Positions 45,596-57,431 are shown, counted from the stretch's first letter. The stretch is 64,000 nt of DNA from Micromonospora sp. RP3T (GCF_003027925.1 NZ_PYPS01000001.1:62001-126000), one strand, 5' to 3'. Program-made: numbers and translations. Notes: generated by a model not told the origin, from the sequence alone.

Positions 45596-45817
45596 ATGAC
45601 GGGACCCGACCACGCCGCCGCCACCGACGACGACGCCGCCGAACTGATCGCCCAGCTCAGGGAGCTGGCCGGCGCGGATCCCACCGAGGTCCGTCAGGTG
45701 GTCGCCGAGGTGCTGGCGGCGCTGGACCGCGCGGCCGGGGGCGCGCTGCGCGACCACCTACCCGAGACGATCCGGCTCGACGCCGGGTTGGGACCGACCG
45801 CGCCGGCCCGCCCATGA
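45596..45817 (+). CDS. small hypothetical protein
   Basis: A 73-residue acidic protein, soluble and mostly helical (ELIAQLRELAGADPTEVRQV). No family is recognised. It lies between menG and menJ. A further 23-codon frame (45814-45885) overlaps its stop as ATGA, but may not be real. Confidence 0.5.
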   Translation: MTGPDHAAATDDDAAELIAQLRELAGADPTEVRQVVAEVLAALDRAAGGALRDHLPETIRLDAGLGPTAPARP

Positions 45818-45914
45818 CCGATCTGCGCGCGCTCACCGGCGGGTTCCTGCGGAAGTTAGGCCCCCCTCAGCGCATACAGGTGTAACGCCGGTCATAGACT
45901 CCAACCCGATCGGC

Positions 45915-45932
45915 TTGTGAAGCATTTCACGA
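45915..45932. promoter_or_regulatory. Rex-type operator candidate upstream of menJ
   Basis: TTGTGAA-GCAT-TTCACGA fits the actinomycete Rex consensus TTGTGAA-N4-TTCACAA with one mismatch. Rex senses the NADH/NAD ratio and represses respiratory genes. It lies 20 bases before menJ and about 1.4 kb upstream of nuoA. A CRP-like site (TGTGA-N6-TCAC) is an alternative reading of the same bases. Confidence 0.5.
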
Positions 45933-45952
45933 GCATGCGGGAGGAGGCGCGG

Positions 45953-47227
45953 ATGACCGCGGTGGAGAACGACGCCGACGTCATCGTCGTGGGCGCCGGT
46001 CCCGGAGGATCGGCCACGGCATACCACCTGGCGCGGCACGGCGTACGCGTGCTGCTGCTGGAGAAGACGGAGTTCCCCCGGGAGAAGGTCTGCGGTGACG
46101 GGCTCACGCCCCGTGCCGTACGGCAGCTCGTCCGGATGGGCGTGGACACCTCGCCCGAGGCCGGCTGGCTGCACAACAAGGGCCTGCGGGTGATCGGCGG
46201 CGGGGTACGCCTGGAGCTGGACTGGCCCGACCTGGCCAGCTTCCCCAACTACGGCCTGGTCCGGACCCGGCTCGACTTCGACGACCTGCTCGCCCAGCGG
46301 GCCGTCACCGCCGGCGCGAAGCTGCGCACCGGCGTCAACGTCCTCGCCCCGGTGCTCGACGCCGACGACCGGGTGACCGGCGTGCAGGCCGAGGTCGGCC
46401 CCGACAAGGAGCCGGCCACCTTCCACGCGCCGCTGGTGGTCGCCGCGGACGGCGTCTCCGGCCGGTTCCCGCTCGCGCTCGGCATGGCCAAGCGGGAGGA
46501 CCGGCCGATCGGGGTGGCGGTCCGCCGCTACTACCGTTCACCCGCCAAGCACGACGACGACTACCTGGAGTCCTGGCTGGAGCTGCGCGCCAAGGGCAAC
46601 GACGCGTTGCTGCCCGGCTACGGCTGGATCTTCGGCCTCGGCGACGGCCGGGTGAACGTCGGCCTCGGTGTGCTCAACTCCTCCACGGCGTTCGGCAGGA
46701 CGAACTACCGCCGGCTGCTCACCGACTGGTTGGCCAACACCCCTGAGGACTGGGGGATGACCGACGAGACCAACGCGGACGGGCCGATCCTCGGCGCCGC
46801 GCTGCCGATGGGCTTCAACCGGGTCCCGCACTACAGCCGCGGCGTGCTGCTGGTCGGCGACTCCGGCGGCATGGTCAACCCGTTCAACGGCGAGGGCATC
46901 GCGTACGCGATGGAGTCCGGTGAGCTGGCCGCCGAGGTCGCCGTGCAGGCGCTCGCCCGTCCGGCCGGCGCGGAGCGGGAACGGGCGCTGATGGCGTACC
47001 CGCAGGAGCTGAAGGCCCGCTTCGGCGGCTACTACCGGCTCGGCGGGATCTTCGTGAAGCTGATCGGTCGGCCCGAGGTGATGCGGATGGCCACCAAGCA
47101 CGGCATGCCGCACCCGCTGTTGATGCGCTTCGTGCTGAAGCTGCTGGCGAACCTGACCGACCCGCGCGGCGGGGACGCGATGGACCGGGTCATCAACGCC
47201 ATGACGAAGGTGGCCCCGGCCGTGTGA
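45953..47227 (+). CDS. menJ: geranylgeranyl-reductase-family flavoprotein, MenJ-like menaquinone reductase
   Basis: A 424-residue FAD enzyme. The dinucleotide-binding motif is VVGAGPGGSATAYHLA, followed by CGDGLTPRAVRQL. GDSGGMVNPFNGEGIAYAM near residue 300 is the second FAD motif. In mycobacteria MenJ reduces one double bond of the menaquinone side chain; the position between menG and nuoA supports the same role. ATG 45953 has GGAGG seven bases upstream; ATG 45917 and 45935 lack this. Confidence 0.83.
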   Translation: MTAVENDADVIVVGAGPGGSATAYHLARHGVRVLLLEKTEFPREKVCGDGLTPRAVRQLVRMGVDTSPEAGWLHNKGLRVIGGGVRLELDWPDLASFPNYGLVRTRLDFDDLLAQRAVTAGAKLRTGVNVLAPVLDADDRVTGVQAEVGPDKEPATFHAPLVVAADGVSGRFPLALGMAKREDRPIGVAVRRYYRSPAKHDDDYLESWLELRAKGNDALLPGYGWIFGLGDGRVNVGLGVLNSSTAFGRTNYRRLLTDWLANTPEDWGMTDETNADGPILGAALPMGFNRVPHYSRGVLLVGDSGGMVNPFNGEGIAYAMESGELAAEVAVQALARPAGAERERALMAYPQELKARFGGYYRLGGIFVKLIGRPEVMRMATKHGMPHPLLMRFVLKLLANLTDPRGGDAMDRVINAMTKVAPAV

Positions 47228-47360
47228 CGAGACCACCGGCCCGCGGTCGACCGACCACGGAGCGGAGAGATCGACCCCCGCCGACCGCTGTCGTCAGGGA
47301 CGTGAATAGTGTGATTTTGGCCAACCACCGAGGTCAGGGAAGGACGAGCAGGGGACAACG

Positions 47361-47726
47361 ATGACGCTCTCTCCTTATGCACCCATCATCGGGCTGTTCG
47401 CCCTCGCCGCGGGGTTCGCGCTGTTCTCCGTGGCCGCTGCCCGATTCGCCGGCCCCCGGCGTCTGAACAAGGCCAAGCTCGAGGCGTACGAGTGTGGCAT
47501 CGAGCCGAGCCCGCAGCCGGTCGGCGGCGGCCGGTTCCCGATCAAGTTCTACCTGACGGCGATGCTCTTCATCGTCTTCGACATCGAGATCATCTTCCTC
47601 TACCCCTGGGCGGTCTCCTTCGACGCCCTGCCGATCTTCGGCTTCGTGGAGATGGTCATGTTCATCGTCGCGGTCTTCGTCGCCTACGCCTACGTCTGGC
47701 GGCGCGGCGGGCTGGACTGGGACTGA
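47361..47726 (+). CDS. nuoA: NADH dehydrogenase subunit A
   Basis: A 121-residue membrane subunit with three helices and the family segment LEAYECGIEPS (conserved Cys loop). FYLTAMLFIVFDIEIIFLYPW is the second helix with the conserved Asp and Glu. It is the first of 14 nuo genes in standard order. The 133-base gap before it contains a possible promoter (near GTGAATAGTGTG) but no clear consensus. Confidence 0.93.
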   Translation: MTLSPYAPIIGLFALAAGFALFSVAAARFAGPRRLNKAKLEAYECGIEPSPQPVGGGRFPIKFYLTAMLFIVFDIEIIFLYPWAVSFDALPIFGFVEMVMFIVAVFVAYAYVWRRGGLDWD

Positions 47727-47737
47727 GGAGGTAGCAG

Positions 47738-48415
47738 ATGGGCATCGAGGAGAAGCTTCCCTCCGGCGTCCTGCTCACCAGCGTCGAGAAGCTGGTGAAC
47801 TGGTCGCGGAAGTCGTCCGTCTGGGGCGCCACCTTCGGTCTGGCCTGCTGCGCCATCGAGATGATGGCCGCCGGTGGCCCGCACTACGACATGGGCCGGT
47901 GGGGCATGGAGGTCTTCCGCGCCTCGCCCCGGCAGGCGGACCTGATGATCGTGGCCGGCCGGGTCAGTCAGAAGATGGCCCCGGTGCTGCGGCAGATCTA
48001 CGACCAGATGGCCGAGCCCCGCTGGGTCATCTCGATGGGCGTCTGCGCCAGCAGCGGCGGCATGTTCAACAACTACGCCATCGTGCAGGGCGTCGACCAC
48101 GTCGTTCCGGTCGACATGTACCTTCCCGGCTGCCCGCCCCGGCCGGAGATGCTCATCGACGCGGTGCTGAAGCTGCGCGAGAAGATCATGTACGAGCCGC
48201 TGGGCCCGAACGGCCGCAAGATGCTGGAGGCCCGCAAGGAGCGCGGTGACGTGCCGGTCGTGCCGTACGGCTCGATGCCGTCGTCGTACCGCAACGACAA
48301 GGCCCGGCGTGCCGAGTGGACGAAGGCGGTCCGCGAGGGGCGCGAGGAGCAGTTGCGGATCGAGAACTGGATGAAGGCGCAGAACCACCTCCAGACGCAG
48401 GGAGGCCCGAAATGA
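47738..48415 (+). CDS. nuoB: NADH dehydrogenase subunit B
   Basis: A 225-residue subunit carrying the terminal [4Fe-4S] cluster N2. The ligands are in [23 protein letters not shown] and [11 protein letters not shown]2 passes electrons to menaquinone at the membrane arm. The C-terminal 40 residues are a basic tail longer than in many bacteria. The stop overlaps the nuoC ATG (ATGA). Confidence 0.94.
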   Translation: MGIEEKLPSGVLLTSVEKLVNWSRKSSVWGATFGLACCAIEMMAAGGPHYDMGRWGMEVFRASPRQADLMIVAGRVSQKMAPVLRQIYDQMAEPRWVISMGVCASSGGMFNNYAIVQGVDHVVPVDMYLPGCPPRPEMLIDAVLKLREKIMYEPLGPNGRKMLEARKERGDVPVVPYGSMPSSYRNDKARRAEWTKAVREGREEQLRIENWMKAQNHLQTQGGPK

Positions 48416-49149
48416 CCTCGCCGAACGACAGGAACAACGACGGCGGGGTGCCGGTGCCGACCACTCCCGCCGGGGCCAGCGGCACCGCGCCGGCGGAGTA
48501 CCCGCCGGCCAGCCCGGCCGGGCGGGGCATGTTCGGCAACCAGGGCACCGGTGACGTCTCCGGCTACGGCGGCCTGGTCCGCCAGCGCAAGCCGATCGAG
48601 GAGGCCGCCCGCCCGTACGGGAGCTACTTCGACGAGGTGCGGGACGCGCTGGAGGAGGCGTACCCGGCCTTCGGTGACGCGATCGAGAAGGTGGTGGTCG
48701 ACCGGGGCGAGCTGACCCTGCACGTCCGCCCGGAGCGGATCGCCGAGGTCTGCCAGGTGATGCGCGACGACCTGTCGCTGCGCTTCGAGCTGCTCTCCTC
48801 GGTGTCCGGGGTGGACTACCTGGGCGCCGACGCGCGCCGGCTGCACGTGGTCTACCAGCTCACCTCGATGACCTACCGGCGGCAGGTCCGGCTGGAGGCC
48901 GCGGTCTCCGTCGAGGAGCCGCACCTGCCGAGCGTCACCGCCGTCTACCCGACCGCCGACTGGCAGGAGCGGGAGGCGTACGACATGTTCGGCATCGTCT
49001 TCGACGGCCACCCCAACCTGACCCGGATCCTGATGCCGGACGACTGGGAGGGGCACCCGCAGCGCAAGGACTACCCGCTCGGCGGCATACCCGTCGAGTA
49101 CAAGGGTGCGGAAATTCCCCCGCCGGACCGTAGGAGGTCCTACCAGTGA
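48412..49149 (+). CDS. nuoC: NADH dehydrogenase subunit C
   Basis: A 245-residue peripheral subunit. A 70-residue disordered, Gly/Pro-rich N-terminus precedes the 30-kDa domain; [19 protein letters not shown] and RKDYPLGG are its signature. It helps bind NuoB and NuoD. It starts inside the nuoB stop (ATGA) and ends inside the nuoD GTG (GTGA). Confidence 0.92.
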   Translation: MTSPNDRNNDGGVPVPTTPAGASGTAPAEYPPASPAGRGMFGNQGTGDVSGYGGLVRQRKPIEEAARPYGSYFDEVRDALEEAYPAFGDAIEKVVVDRGELTLHVRPERIAEVCQVMRDDLSLRFELLSSVSGVDYLGADARRLHVVYQLTSMTYRRQVRLEAAVSVEEPHLPSVTAVYPTADWQEREAYDMFGIVFDGHPNLTRILMPDDWEGHPQRKDYPLGGIPVEYKGAEIPPPDRRRSYQ

Positions 49150-50471
49150 CCACGTCGAACTACGCGACCGAGCGCGAGACCACCGAGGGCAAGGTCTTCA
49201 CCGTCACCGGTGGGGACTGGGACCAGGTGGTCTCCGGCACCGACCCGATCAACGACGAGCGGATCGTCGTCAACATGGGTCCGCAGCACCCGTCCACGCA
49301 CGGCGTGCTCCGGCTGATCCTGGAGCTGGAGGGCGAGACGGTCCGCGAGGCCCGCTCCGTCGTCGGCTACCTGCACACCGGCATCGAGAAGAACCTGGAG
49401 TACCGCAACTGGGTCCAGGGCTCGACGTTCGTGACCCGGATGGACTACCTCTCGCCGATCTTCAACGAGACGGCGTACGCGCTCGCGGTGGAGAAGCTGC
49501 TCGGCGTCACCGACGACGTCACCGAGCGGGCCACCACCATCCGGGTGCTGATGATGGAGCTGAACCGGATCTCCTCGCACCTGGTCTGGCTGGCCACCAC
49601 CGGCATGGAGCTGGGCGCGATCAACATGATGTTGTACGGCTTCCGCGAGCGGGAGTACATCCTCGACATCTTCGAGACCATCACCGGCCTGCGGATGAAC
49701 CACGCGTACGTGCGGCCGGGCGGGGTGGCGCAGGACGTGCCGGACGATGCGATCCGCAAGATCCGCGACTTCCTGGTGCTGATGCCGAAGAAGCTCAAGG
49801 AGTACGAGAACCTGCTCTCCGGGCAGCCGATCTGGATCGAGCGCACCACTAACGTCGCGGTGCTCGACGTGACCGCCTGCGTGGCGCTCGGCATCACCGG
49901 CCCGGTGCTCCGCTCGGCGGGGCTCGCCTGGGACCTGCGCAAGACCATGCCGTACTGCGGGTACGAGACGTACGAGTTCGACGTGCCGACCCACACCGAC
50001 GGCGACGTGTGGGGCCGCTACCTGGTCCGGCTGGCCGAGATCCGGGAGTCGCTGAAGCTGGTCGAGCAGGCGCTGGACCGGTTGAAGCCGGGCCCGGTGA
50101 TGGTCGCCGACAAGAAGATCGCCTGGCCGGCGCAGCTCGCCATCGGCGTCGACGGCATGGGCAACTCGCTGGAGCACGTCGCCAAGATCATGGGTCAGTC
50201 GATGGAGTCGCTGATCCACCACTTCAAGCTCGTCACCGAGGGCTTCCGGGTCCCGCCCGGCCAGGTCTACGTCGGCATCGAGTCGCCCCGCGGCGAGCTG
50301 GGCGTGCACGCGGTCTCCGACGGCGGCACCCGGCCGTACCGGGTGCACTACCGGGAGCCGAGCTTCGTCAACCTCCAGGCCCTCCCGGCGATGGCCGAGG
50401 GCGGCCTGATCGCCGACGTGATCGCCGGTGGCGCCTCGCTGGACCCCGTGATGGGTGGTTGTGACCGATGA
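49146..50471 (+). CDS. nuoD: NADH dehydrogenase subunit D
   Basis: A 441-residue 49-kDa-type subunit that forms the quinone pocket with Nuo[21 protein letters not shown] is the family N-terminal signature; [16 protein letters not shown] and ESPRGELG are further conserved segments. The GTG overlaps the nuoC stop and the TGA overlaps the nuoE ATG. Confidence 0.94.
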   Translation: MTTSNYATERETTEGKVFTVTGGDWDQVVSGTDPINDERIVVNMGPQHPSTHGVLRLILELEGETVREARSVVGYLHTGIEKNLEYRNWVQGSTFVTRMDYLSPIFNETAYALAVEKLLGVTDDVTERATTIRVLMMELNRISSHLVWLATTGMELGAINMMLYGFREREYILDIFETITGLRMNHAYVRPGGVAQDVPDDAIRKIRDFLVLMPKKLKEYENLLSGQPIWIERTTNVAVLDVTACVALGITGPVLRSAGLAWDLRKTMPYCGYETYEFDVPTHTDGDVWGRYLVRLAEIRESLKLVEQALDRLKPGPVMVADKKIAWPAQLAIGVDGMGNSLEHVAKIMGQSMESLIHHFKLVTEGFRVPPGQVYVGIESPRGELGVHAVSDGGTRPYRVHYREPSFVNLQALPAMAEGGLIADVIAGGASLDPVMGGCDR

Positions 50472-51640
50472 GCACCACGTTTACCGAAGAGACCCGGCTG
50501 CGGGCGCGGGAGATCATCGCCCGGTACCCGGCGGACCGGTCCCGTTCGGCGCTGCTGCCGCTGCTGCACCTGGTGCAGTCCGAGGAGGGGTACGTCTCCC
50601 CGGCCGGCGTCGAGTTCTGCGCCGAGGTGCTCGGGCTGAACAAGGCCCAGGTCGGCGCCGTCGCCACCTTCTACACCATGTACAAGCGCAAGCCGACCGG
50701 TGACTACCTGGTCAGCGTCTGCACCAACACGATGTGCGACGTGCTGGGCGGCCAGGCGGTGTACGACACGCTCGCCGAGCACCTGGGCGTCGGGCACGAG
50801 GAGACCACCGCCGACGGGAAGATCACCCTGGAGCACGCCGAGTGCCTGGCGGCGTGCGACTACGGCCCGGTGATGACCGTCAACTACGACTTCTTCGACA
50901 ACGTGGAGCCGCAGGGCGCGCTCGGCGTGGTGCAGGAGTTGCAGGCCGGCGGCCGGCCGATGCCGACCCGGGGCGCGCGGCTCTGCACGCTCAAGGAGAT
51001 GGCGGTCCAGCTCGCCGGCTTCGCCGACGAGCGGGACGGCGCGGTGGCCGACGGCGGGCCGGGCGAGCCGAGCCTGCGCGGCCTGCGCCTGGCCGAGCAG
51101 CACGGCATCTCGGTGCCGGGCTTCGACCCGAGGACGCCGATCCGCAGCAAGGCCGAGGCCGACCGGGCCGCCGCCGAGGCGAAGGCGAAGGCCGAGGCCG
51201 GGAAGCCGGCCCCCGCGCCGGCCAAGGCAGTCGAGCCGGCGAAGGCCGACACCACGGCGAAGGCCGACACCCCGGGCAACGCGGGCGCGGCCGAGCCGGC
51301 GACGCCGGCGGCGGCCAGCGGCACCACCGCGCCGGACGTGAAGGCGCCGGACGACAAGTCGCCGCAGGTGCGCACCGCCGAGACCCGGCAGCCGGACGCG
51401 CGGACCCCGGTCGCGGACGCGCCCGGCACCAAGGTCCCGACGGACGGCCCGGCCCCGGCGCCCCGCGACGCGCGGGCGGCGGAGGCGGCCGGCGCGGCGG
51501 CGAACCCGCCGGCCGGTGACGGCAAGCCCGCCGGCGACGCGGCCGGCGCCCAGGAGCGCAACCTCAAGGACGCCGAAGCCGGTACGGACGCCGACGGCGC
51601 CGACCCGGCGGACGCGAGCGGAACGGGGGTCCGGAAGTGA
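50468..51640 (+). CDS. nuoE: NADH dehydrogenase subunit E with long C-terminal tail
   Basis: A 390-residue version of a subunit that is usually 160-250 residues. The thioredoxin-like [2Fe-2S] domain (N1a) has CTNTMC and CLAACDYGP as ligands. After about residue 220 comes a 170-residue Ala/Pro/Asp/Lys-rich region of no known fold, highly charged and probably disordered. The core function is electron transfer with NuoF; the tail's role is unknown. Confidence 0.9.
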   Translation: MSTTFTEETRLRAREIIARYPADRSRSALLPLLHLVQSEEGYVSPAGVEFCAEVLGLNKAQVGAVATFYTMYKRKPTGDYLVSVCTNTMCDVLGGQAVYDTLAEHLGVGHEETTADGKITLEHAECLAACDYGPVMTVNYDFFDNVEPQGALGVVQELQAGGRPMPTRGARLCTLKEMAVQLAGFADERDGAVADGGPGEPSLRGLRLAEQHGISVPGFDPRTPIRSKAEADRAAAEAKAKAEAGKPAPAPAKAVEPAKADTTAKADTPGNAGAAEPATPAAASGTTAPDVKAPDDKSPQVRTAETRQPDARTPVADAPGTKVPTDGPAPAPRDARAAEAAGAAANPPAGDGKPAGDAAGAQERNLKDAEAGTDADGADPADASGTGVRK

Positions 51641-52953
51641 CCACTCCTCGGCCGGAGACGCTGGCCAAGCTCACGCCGGTGCTCACCAAGCGCTGGCTGT
51701 CGCCGGACGCCTGGCGGCTCGGCACCTACGAGAAGCTGGACGGCTACGCCGCCCTGCGCAAGGCGCTCAAGGCGCACCCGGACGACCTGATCCAGCTCAT
51801 CAAGGACTCCGGGCTGCGCGGCCGGGGCGGCGCGGGCTTCCCGACCGGGCTCAAGTGGGGCTTCATCCCGCAGGGCGACGGGAAGCCGCACTACCTGGTG
51901 GTGAACGCCGACGAGGGCGAGCCGGGCACCTGCAAGGACCTGCCGCTGATGACCCACGACCCGCACTCGCTGGTCGAGGGCGTCATCATCGCCTCGTACG
52001 CGATCCGGGCCAACCGGGCCTACATCTACATCCGCGGCGAGGCCGTGCACGCCGCCCGCCGGCTGCGCAGCGCGGTCGCCGAGGCGTACGCCAAGGGCTA
52101 CCTCGGCCGGAACGTCCTCGGCTCGGGCTTCGACCTGGACCTGGTGGTGCACTCCGGCGCCGGGGCGTACATCTGCGGTGAGGAGACCGCGCTGCTGGAC
52201 TCGCTGGAGGGCTTCCGGGGCCAGCCCCGGCTGCGCCCGCCGTTCCCGGCGACCCACGGCCTGTACGCCAGCCCGACCGTGGTCAACAACGTCGGCACCA
52301 TCGCCAGCGTGCCGTACATCGTGCTGGGCGGCGCGGAGTGGTGGAAGACCATGGGCACGGAGAAGTCGTCCGGCCCGATGATCTACTCGCTCTCCGGCCG
52401 GATCGCCAACCCCGGCCAGTACGAGGCGTCGATGGGCATCACGCTGCGCGAGCTGATCGAGCTGGCCGGCGGCATGCAGCCCGGGCACGAGCTGAAGTTC
52501 TGGACCCCGGGCGGCTCGTCGACGCCGCTGCTGACCGCCGAGCACCTGGACGTGCCGCTGGACTTCGAGGGGGTGGCGGCGGCCGGCTCGATCCTGGGCA
52601 CCACGGCCACCCAGATCTTCTCGGACCAGGACTGCCCGGTGTACGCGACCTACCGGTGGCTGGAGTTCTACCACCACGAGTCGTGCGGCAAGTGCACCCC
52701 GTGCCGGGAGGGCAACTACTGGATGGTCCGGGTCTACCGGCGCATCCTGGCCGGCCAGGGCACCCACGAGGACCTGGACACCCTGCTCGACACCTGCGAC
52801 AACATCCTCGGCCGTTCGTTCTGCGGTCTGGGTGACGGCGCGACCAGCTCGGTGACCTCGTCGCTGAAGTACTTCAAGCAGGACTACCTCGACTACATCG
52901 AGGGACGTACCGCACCGAAGCTGTCGGAGAAGACCCTGGTAGGGGCGCACTGA
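51637..52953 (+). CDS. nuoF: NADH dehydrogenase subunit F
   Basis: The 438-residue NADH-binding subunit with FMN and cluster N3. [15 protein letters not shown] binds [19 protein letters not shown] follows, and [15 protein letters not shown] with a later Cys ligates the [4Fe-4S]. The GTG overlaps nuoE; the stop overlaps nuoG by one base (TGATG). Confidence 0.94.
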   Translation: MTTPRPETLAKLTPVLTKRWLSPDAWRLGTYEKLDGYAALRKALKAHPDDLIQLIKDSGLRGRGGAGFPTGLKWGFIPQGDGKPHYLVVNADEGEPGTCKDLPLMTHDPHSLVEGVIIASYAIRANRAYIYIRGEAVHAARRLRSAVAEAYAKGYLGRNVLGSGFDLDLVVHSGAGAYICGEETALLDSLEGFRGQPRLRPPFPATHGLYASPTVVNNVGTIASVPYIVLGGAEWWKTMGTEKSSGPMIYSLSGRIANPGQYEASMGITLRELIELAGGMQPGHELKFWTPGGSSTPLLTAEHLDVPLDFEGVAAAGSILGTTATQIFSDQDCPVYATYRWLEFYHHESCGKCTPCREGNYWMVRVYRRILAGQGTHEDLDTLLDTCDNILGRSFCGLGDGATSSVTSSLKYFKQDYLDYIEGRTAPKLSEKTLVGAH

Positions 52954-55436
52954 TGACGGACGTAGCCAAGCAGACCGAGACCGTCACGCTGACCATCGAC
53001 GGCGTCGAGGTCACCGCGCCGAAGGGGGCGCTGCTGATCCGGGTCGCCGAGCAGTTGGGCACCGAGATCCCGCGCTTCTGCGACCACCCGCTGCTGGCCC
53101 CGGCCGGCGCCTGCCGGCAGTGCCTGGTGGAGGTGGAGGGCCAGCGCAAGCCGGTCGCCTCCTGCACCCAGACCGTCGCCGACGGCATGGTGGTGCGGAC
53201 CCAGCTCACCTCGCCGGTCGCGAAGAAGGCCCAGGAGGGGGTGATGGAGCTGCTGCTCCTGAACCACCCGCTGGACTGCCCGATGTGCGACAAGGGCGGC
53301 GAGTGCCCGCTCCAGAACCAGGCGATGTCCACCGGCCGGACGGACTCGCGCTTCCACGAGCACAAGCGGGAGTACCCGAAGCCGCTGCCGATCAGCACCC
53401 AGGTGCTGCTCGACCGCGAGCGCTGCGTGCTCTGCCAGCGGTGCACCCGATTCTCCGAGGAGATCGCCGGCGACAAGTTCATCGACCTGATGGGCCGCTC
53501 CTCGCACGAGGAGATCAACATCTACCGGGACGACGCGTACGGTGAGGAGGGCGACGAGGGAGACGTCCCCTTCAACTCCTACTTCTCCGGCAACACCGTG
53601 CAGATCTGCCCGGTGGGCGCGCTGACCGGCTCGCAGTACCGCTTCCGCTCCCGCCCGTTCGACCTGGTCTCCTCGCCCAGCGTCTGCGAGCACTGCTCGG
53701 CCGGCTGCGCGCAGCGCACCGACTGGCGGCGGGGCAAGGTGCTGCGCCGGCTGGCCGGCGACGACCCGGCGGTGAACGAGGAGTGGAACTGCGACAAGGG
53801 TCGCTGGGGCTTCCAGTACGCCCGCGCGTTCGACCGCCTCACCACCCCGCTGGTGCGCGACGAGAAGACCGGTGAGCTGCGCGAGGCGTCCTGGAGCGAG
53901 GCGTTCACCCGGGCCGCCGAGGGGCTGCGCGCGGCCCGCGACGACGCGACCGGCACGGCGGTGCTCACCGGCGGCCGGCTCACCGTCGAGGACGCCTACG
54001 CGTACGCCAAGTTCGCCCGGGTCGCGTTGCACACCAACGACATCGACTTCCGGGCCCGTCCGGTCTCCCGCGAGGAGGCCGACTTCCTGGCCAGCAACGT
54101 CGCCGGGGTCACCGACGTGACCTACGCGGACGTGGAGAACGCGCCCGCCGTGGTGCTGGTCGGCCTGGAGCCGGAGGAGGAGTGCCCGATCCTCTTCCTG
54201 CGGCTGCGCAAGGCGTACCTGAAGAAGACGCTCACCGTGTACGCGATCGCGCCGTTCGCGACCCGCGGCCTGGAGAAGCTCGGGGCCAAGCTGGCCCGGG
54301 TGGTGCCGGGCGAGGAGGCCAGCGTGCTGGCCGAGCACGCCACGGTGGCCGAGGCGCTGGGGCAGCCGGGCGCGATCCTGATCGTCGGCGAGCGGCTGGG
54401 CGCGGTGCCCGGCGGCCTGTCGGCGGCGGCGGACGTGGCCCGGCGTACCGGCGCCCGGCTGGCCTGGGTGCCGCGGCGCGCGGGTGACCGCGGCGCGGTC
54501 GACGCGGGCTGCCTGCCGAACCTGCTGCCCGGCGGACGGGTGGTCACCGAGCCGGCCGCCCGCGCGGAGCTGGGCGAGACGTGGGACCTGCCGGCCGGGG
54601 TGATCCCGAGCCAGGCGGGCCGCGACACCGACGGCATCCTCGCCGCGGCGGCCGACGGCAAGCTCGGCGCGCTGGTGGTGGCCGGCGTCGACCCGGCCGA
54701 CCTGGCCGATCCGCGCCGGGCCGAGGCGGCCCTGGACGCGGTGCCGTTCCTGGTCAGCCTGGAACTGCGGATGAGCGCGGTGGCCCGCCGGGCCGACGTG
54801 GTCTTCCCGGTCGCCCCGGTGGTCGAGAAGGCCGGCAGCTTCCTGGACTGGGAGGGCCGGCTGCGGACCTTCGAGCGGGTGCTGGACACCGGCGCGATGA
54901 CCGACGGCCGGGTGTTGGACGCGATCGCCGCGCAGCTCGACGTGCGGCTCGGCACCGGCGACGTGCTGAGCGTGCGCCGCGAGCTGGGCGCGCTGCCCCG
55001 GACCCGCACCGAGCGGCCGTCCGCCCCCTCGGTCGAGCCGGCCGCCGTGCCGCAGCCCGGACCGGGCGAGGCCGTGCTGGCGACCTGGCACCAACTGCTC
55101 GACCTGGGCAGCCTCACCGACGGCGACGAGCACCTCGCCGGCACCGCCCGCCTGCCGGTCGTCCGGCTGGGCAAGGGCACCGCCGAGACGCTCGGCGTGG
55201 CCGACGGCGACCCGGTCACGGTCGGCACCGACCGCGGCGCGGTCACCCTGCCGGCGGCGATCACCGAGATGCCGGACGGTGTCGTCTGGTTGCCGACCAA
55301 CTCACCCGGTTCGACCGTGCGGCGCAGCCTCGGCGCGACGTCCGGTCACGTCGTCAAGGTGACCGCGGCGCCCGTCGCCGCGGATGCCGCCGCACGGCCG
55401 GGTCCGCTCCTCAACGCAGGGGGTGCACACCAGTGA
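52953..55436 (+). CDS. nuoG: NADH dehydrogenase subunit G
   Basis: An 827-residue subunit with several Fe-S clusters. The ferredoxin-like N-terminus holds a [2Fe-2S] ([19 protein letters not shown]), then [21 protein letters not shown] and the N7-type set [14 protein letters not shown]. The rest is a molybdopterin-oxidoreductase-like fold that is likely without a metal cofactor, ending in a beta-barrel. It relays electrons in the peripheral arm. Confidence 0.93.
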   Translation: MTDVAKQTETVTLTIDGVEVTAPKGALLIRVAEQLGTEIPRFCDHPLLAPAGACRQCLVEVEGQRKPVASCTQTVADGMVVRTQLTSPVAKKAQEGVMELLLLNHPLDCPMCDKGGECPLQNQAMSTGRTDSRFHEHKREYPKPLPISTQVLLDRERCVLCQRCTRFSEEIAGDKFIDLMGRSSHEEINIYRDDAYGEEGDEGDVPFNSYFSGNTVQICPVGALTGSQYRFRSRPFDLVSSPSVCEHCSAGCAQRTDWRRGKVLRRLAGDDPAVNEEWNCDKGRWGFQYARAFDRLTTPLVRDEKTGELREASWSEAFTRAAEGLRAARDDATGTAVLTGGRLTVEDAYAYAKFARVALHTNDIDFRARPVSREEADFLASNVAGVTDVTYADVENAPAVVLVGLEPEEECPILFLRLRKAYLKKTLTVYAIAPFATRGLEKLGAKLARVVPGEEASVLAEHATVAEALGQPGAILIVGERLGAVPGGLSAAADVARRTGARLAWVPRRAGDRGAVDAGCLPNLLPGGRVVTEPAARAELGETWDLPAGVIPSQAGRDTDGILAAAADGKLGALVVAGVDPADLADPRRAEAALDAVPFLVSLELRMSAVARRADVVFPVAPVVEKAGSFLDWEGRLRTFERVLDTGAMTDGRVLDAIAAQLDVRLGTGDVLSVRRELGALPRTRTERPSAPSVEPAAVPQPGPGEAVLATWHQLLDLGSLTDGDEHLAGTARLPVVRLGKGTAETLGVADGDPVTVGTDRGAVTLPAAITEMPDGVVWLPTNSPGSTVRRSLGATSGHVVKVTAAPVAADAAARPGPLLNAGGAHQ

Positions 55437-56788
55437 ACGCGGTCTACCTCGCGGCGCAGGACCCGACGCTGGCCGACTTCGGCAAGGACCCATGGTGGCT
55501 GGTCCTCGGGAAGATCGTCTTCGCGTTCGCGTTCGGCCTGCTGGCCACGCTGCTCGGCGTCTGGTTCGAGCGGCGGGTGGTCGGCCGGATGGCGGTGCGA
55601 CCCGGCCCGAACCAGGTCGGCCCGTTCGGCCTGCTCCAGACGCTCGCGGACGGCCTGAAGATGGCGTTCAAGGAGGACATCCTCCCGCGCGCCGCCGACA
55701 AGGTGGTCTTCTTCTTCGCGCCGACCATCTCGGTGATCTCCGCGGTCACCGCGCTGTCGGTGATCCCGTTCGGCCCGAAGGTGAGCATCTTCGGCCACTG
55801 GACGCCGCTCCAGGTCACCGACGTGTCGGTGGCGGTGCTGGTGATCCTGGCCTGCTCCTCGATGGGCGTCTACGGGATCGTGCTCGGTGGCTGGGCCTCC
55901 GGCTCGACGTACCCGCTGCTCGGCGGTCTCCGCTCCAGCGCCCAGATGATCTCGTACGAGGTCGCCATGGGGCTGAGCATCGTGGCGGTCTTCATGACCG
56001 CCGGCACGATGTCGACCAGCGGGATCGTCGCCAAGCAGGCCGACGGCACGCAGCTCAGCATCGGTGGCTTCGACCTGCCCACCCCGGGCTGGTACGCGAT
56101 CCTGCTGCTGCCCAGCTTCATCATCTTCTTCATCGCCATGGTCGGCGAGACCAACCGGGCCCCGTTCGACCTGCCGGAGGCGGAGTCGGAGCTGGTCGCG
56201 GGCTTCATGACGGAGTACAGCTCGCTGAAGTTCGCGCTGTTCATGCTCTCCGAGTACGTCGCCATGGTGACCATGTCCGCGGTCACCACGACGCTGTTCC
56301 TCGGCGGCTGGCGGGCCCCCTGGCCGATCACGCTGTGGTCGGGCGCCAACGAGGGTTGGTGGCCGATGCTGTGGTTCTTCGGCAAGGTGATCCTGCTGGT
56401 CTTCGTGTTCGTCTGGCTGCGCGGCACGCTGCCCCGGCTCCGGTACGACCAGTTCATGCGCTTCGGTTGGAAGGTGCTGCTGCCGATCAACCTGGTCTGG
56501 ATCCTGGTGCTCGCCGGGCTCCGCTCGATCGAGGACTGGCAGACCCGGGACCGGTTGCTCGTCACCGCCATCGGCGCGGGCGTGCTGCTGCTGGCCACGC
56601 TCTTCTGGCCGAGCCGGAAGAAGCAGCCGAAGCCGTCGCCCCAGGAGCAGGTGGACAGCCGGCCGTACGGCAGCTTCCCGCTGCCACCGATGGATCTTCA
56701 GGTTCCGCCGAGCCCGCGTACCAAGCGCGTGGTCGCCGAGCGGGAGCCGGCCAACGTCGTCGCCGGCTCCGAGTCCAGGGAGGTGTGA
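55433..56788 (+). CDS. nuoH: NADH dehydrogenase subunit H
   Basis: A 451-residue membrane subunit with eight helices. It links the quinone site to the pumping modules. [20 protein letters not shown] and [20 protein letters not shown] are the family signatures. The C-terminal 70 residues are a Pro/Lys/Arg-rich cytoplasmic tail. GTG 55433 overlaps nuoG. Confidence 0.93.
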   Translation: MNAVYLAAQDPTLADFGKDPWWLVLGKIVFAFAFGLLATLLGVWFERRVVGRMAVRPGPNQVGPFGLLQTLADGLKMAFKEDILPRAADKVVFFFAPTISVISAVTALSVIPFGPKVSIFGHWTPLQVTDVSVAVLVILACSSMGVYGIVLGGWASGSTYPLLGGLRSSAQMISYEVAMGLSIVAVFMTAGTMSTSGIVAKQADGTQLSIGGFDLPTPGWYAILLLPSFIIFFIAMVGETNRAPFDLPEAESELVAGFMTEYSSLKFALFMLSEYVAMVTMSAVTTTLFLGGWRAPWPITLWSGANEGWWPMLWFFGKVILLVFVFVWLRGTLPRLRYDQFMRFGWKVLLPINLVWILVLAGLRSIEDWQTRDRLLVTAIGAGVLLLATLFWPSRKKQPKPSPQEQVDSRPYGSFPLPPMDLQVPPSPRTKRVVAEREPANVVAGSESREV

Positions 56789-56789
56789 C

Positions 56790-57431
56790 GTGGGCGCGAT
56801 CACCGGAACGTTCAAGGGCTTCGGGGTCACCTTCTCGCACATGTTCAAGAAGGTCGTCACCACCGACTACCCGTTCAAGCCGCCGGTCTCGGCGCCGCGC
56901 TACCACGGGCGGCACATCCTCAACCGGCACCCGGACGGGCTGGAGAAGTGCATCGGCTGCGAGCTGTGCGCCTGGGCCTGCCCGGCCGACGCGATCTACG
57001 TGGAGGGTGGCGACAACACCGAGGAGCAGCGTTTCTCCCCGGGTGAGCGGTACGCCAGCAACTACCAGATCAACTACGCCCGGTGCATCTTCTGCGGGCT
57101 CTGCATCGAGGCCTGCCCGACCCGTTCACTCACCATGAGCAACGAGTACGAGCTGGCCCGGGACAACCGGCAGGACCTGATCTTCACGAAGGAGCAGCTG
57201 CTCGCGCCGCTGCTCGAAGGCATGGAGCAGCCGCCGCACCCGATGCGGCTGGGCGACAGCGAGAAGGACTACTACGTCGGTGCGCTGGAGAATCCGGGCA
57301 CCTCGGCCGGTGCCGAGCACTCGTCGATGGGCCCCGGCCGGTACCAGGTGGAGGAGCACCCCGGCGTGACCTTCCCCGGCGCCGAGCAGGCCGCGCAGCG
57401 GTCCGAGGCGGGCAAGGGAGCAGGGGTATGA
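56790..57431 (+). CDS. nuoI: NADH dehydrogenase subunit I
   Basis: A 213-residue ferredoxin-like subunit with two [4Fe-4S] clusters, N6a and N6b: [16 protein letters not shown] and [16 protein letters not shown]. It bridges NuoG and NuoB. A C-terminal extension of about 60 residues is polar. The GTG is one base after the nuoH stop. Confidence 0.94.
   Translation: MGAITGTFKGFGVTFSHMFKKVVTTDYPFKPPVSAPRYHGRHILNRHPDGLEKCIGCELCAWACPADAIYVEGGDNTEEQRFSPGERYASNYQINYARCIFCGLCIEACPTRSLTMSNEYELARDNRQDLIFTKEQLLAPLLEGMEQPPHPMRLGDSEKDYYVGALENPGTSAGAEHSSMGPGRYQVEEHPGVTFPGAEQAAQRSEAGKGAGV

Noticed and set aside
45814..45885. 23-codon frame overlapping the small gene before menJ
   Set aside because: The ATGA overlap is suggestive, but the peptide is very short and ends before the operator; it is not supported enough to annotate.
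47228..47360. A second Rex or CRP site before nuoA
   Set aside because: GTGAATAGTGTGA was considered but lacks the two-fold symmetry of either consensus.
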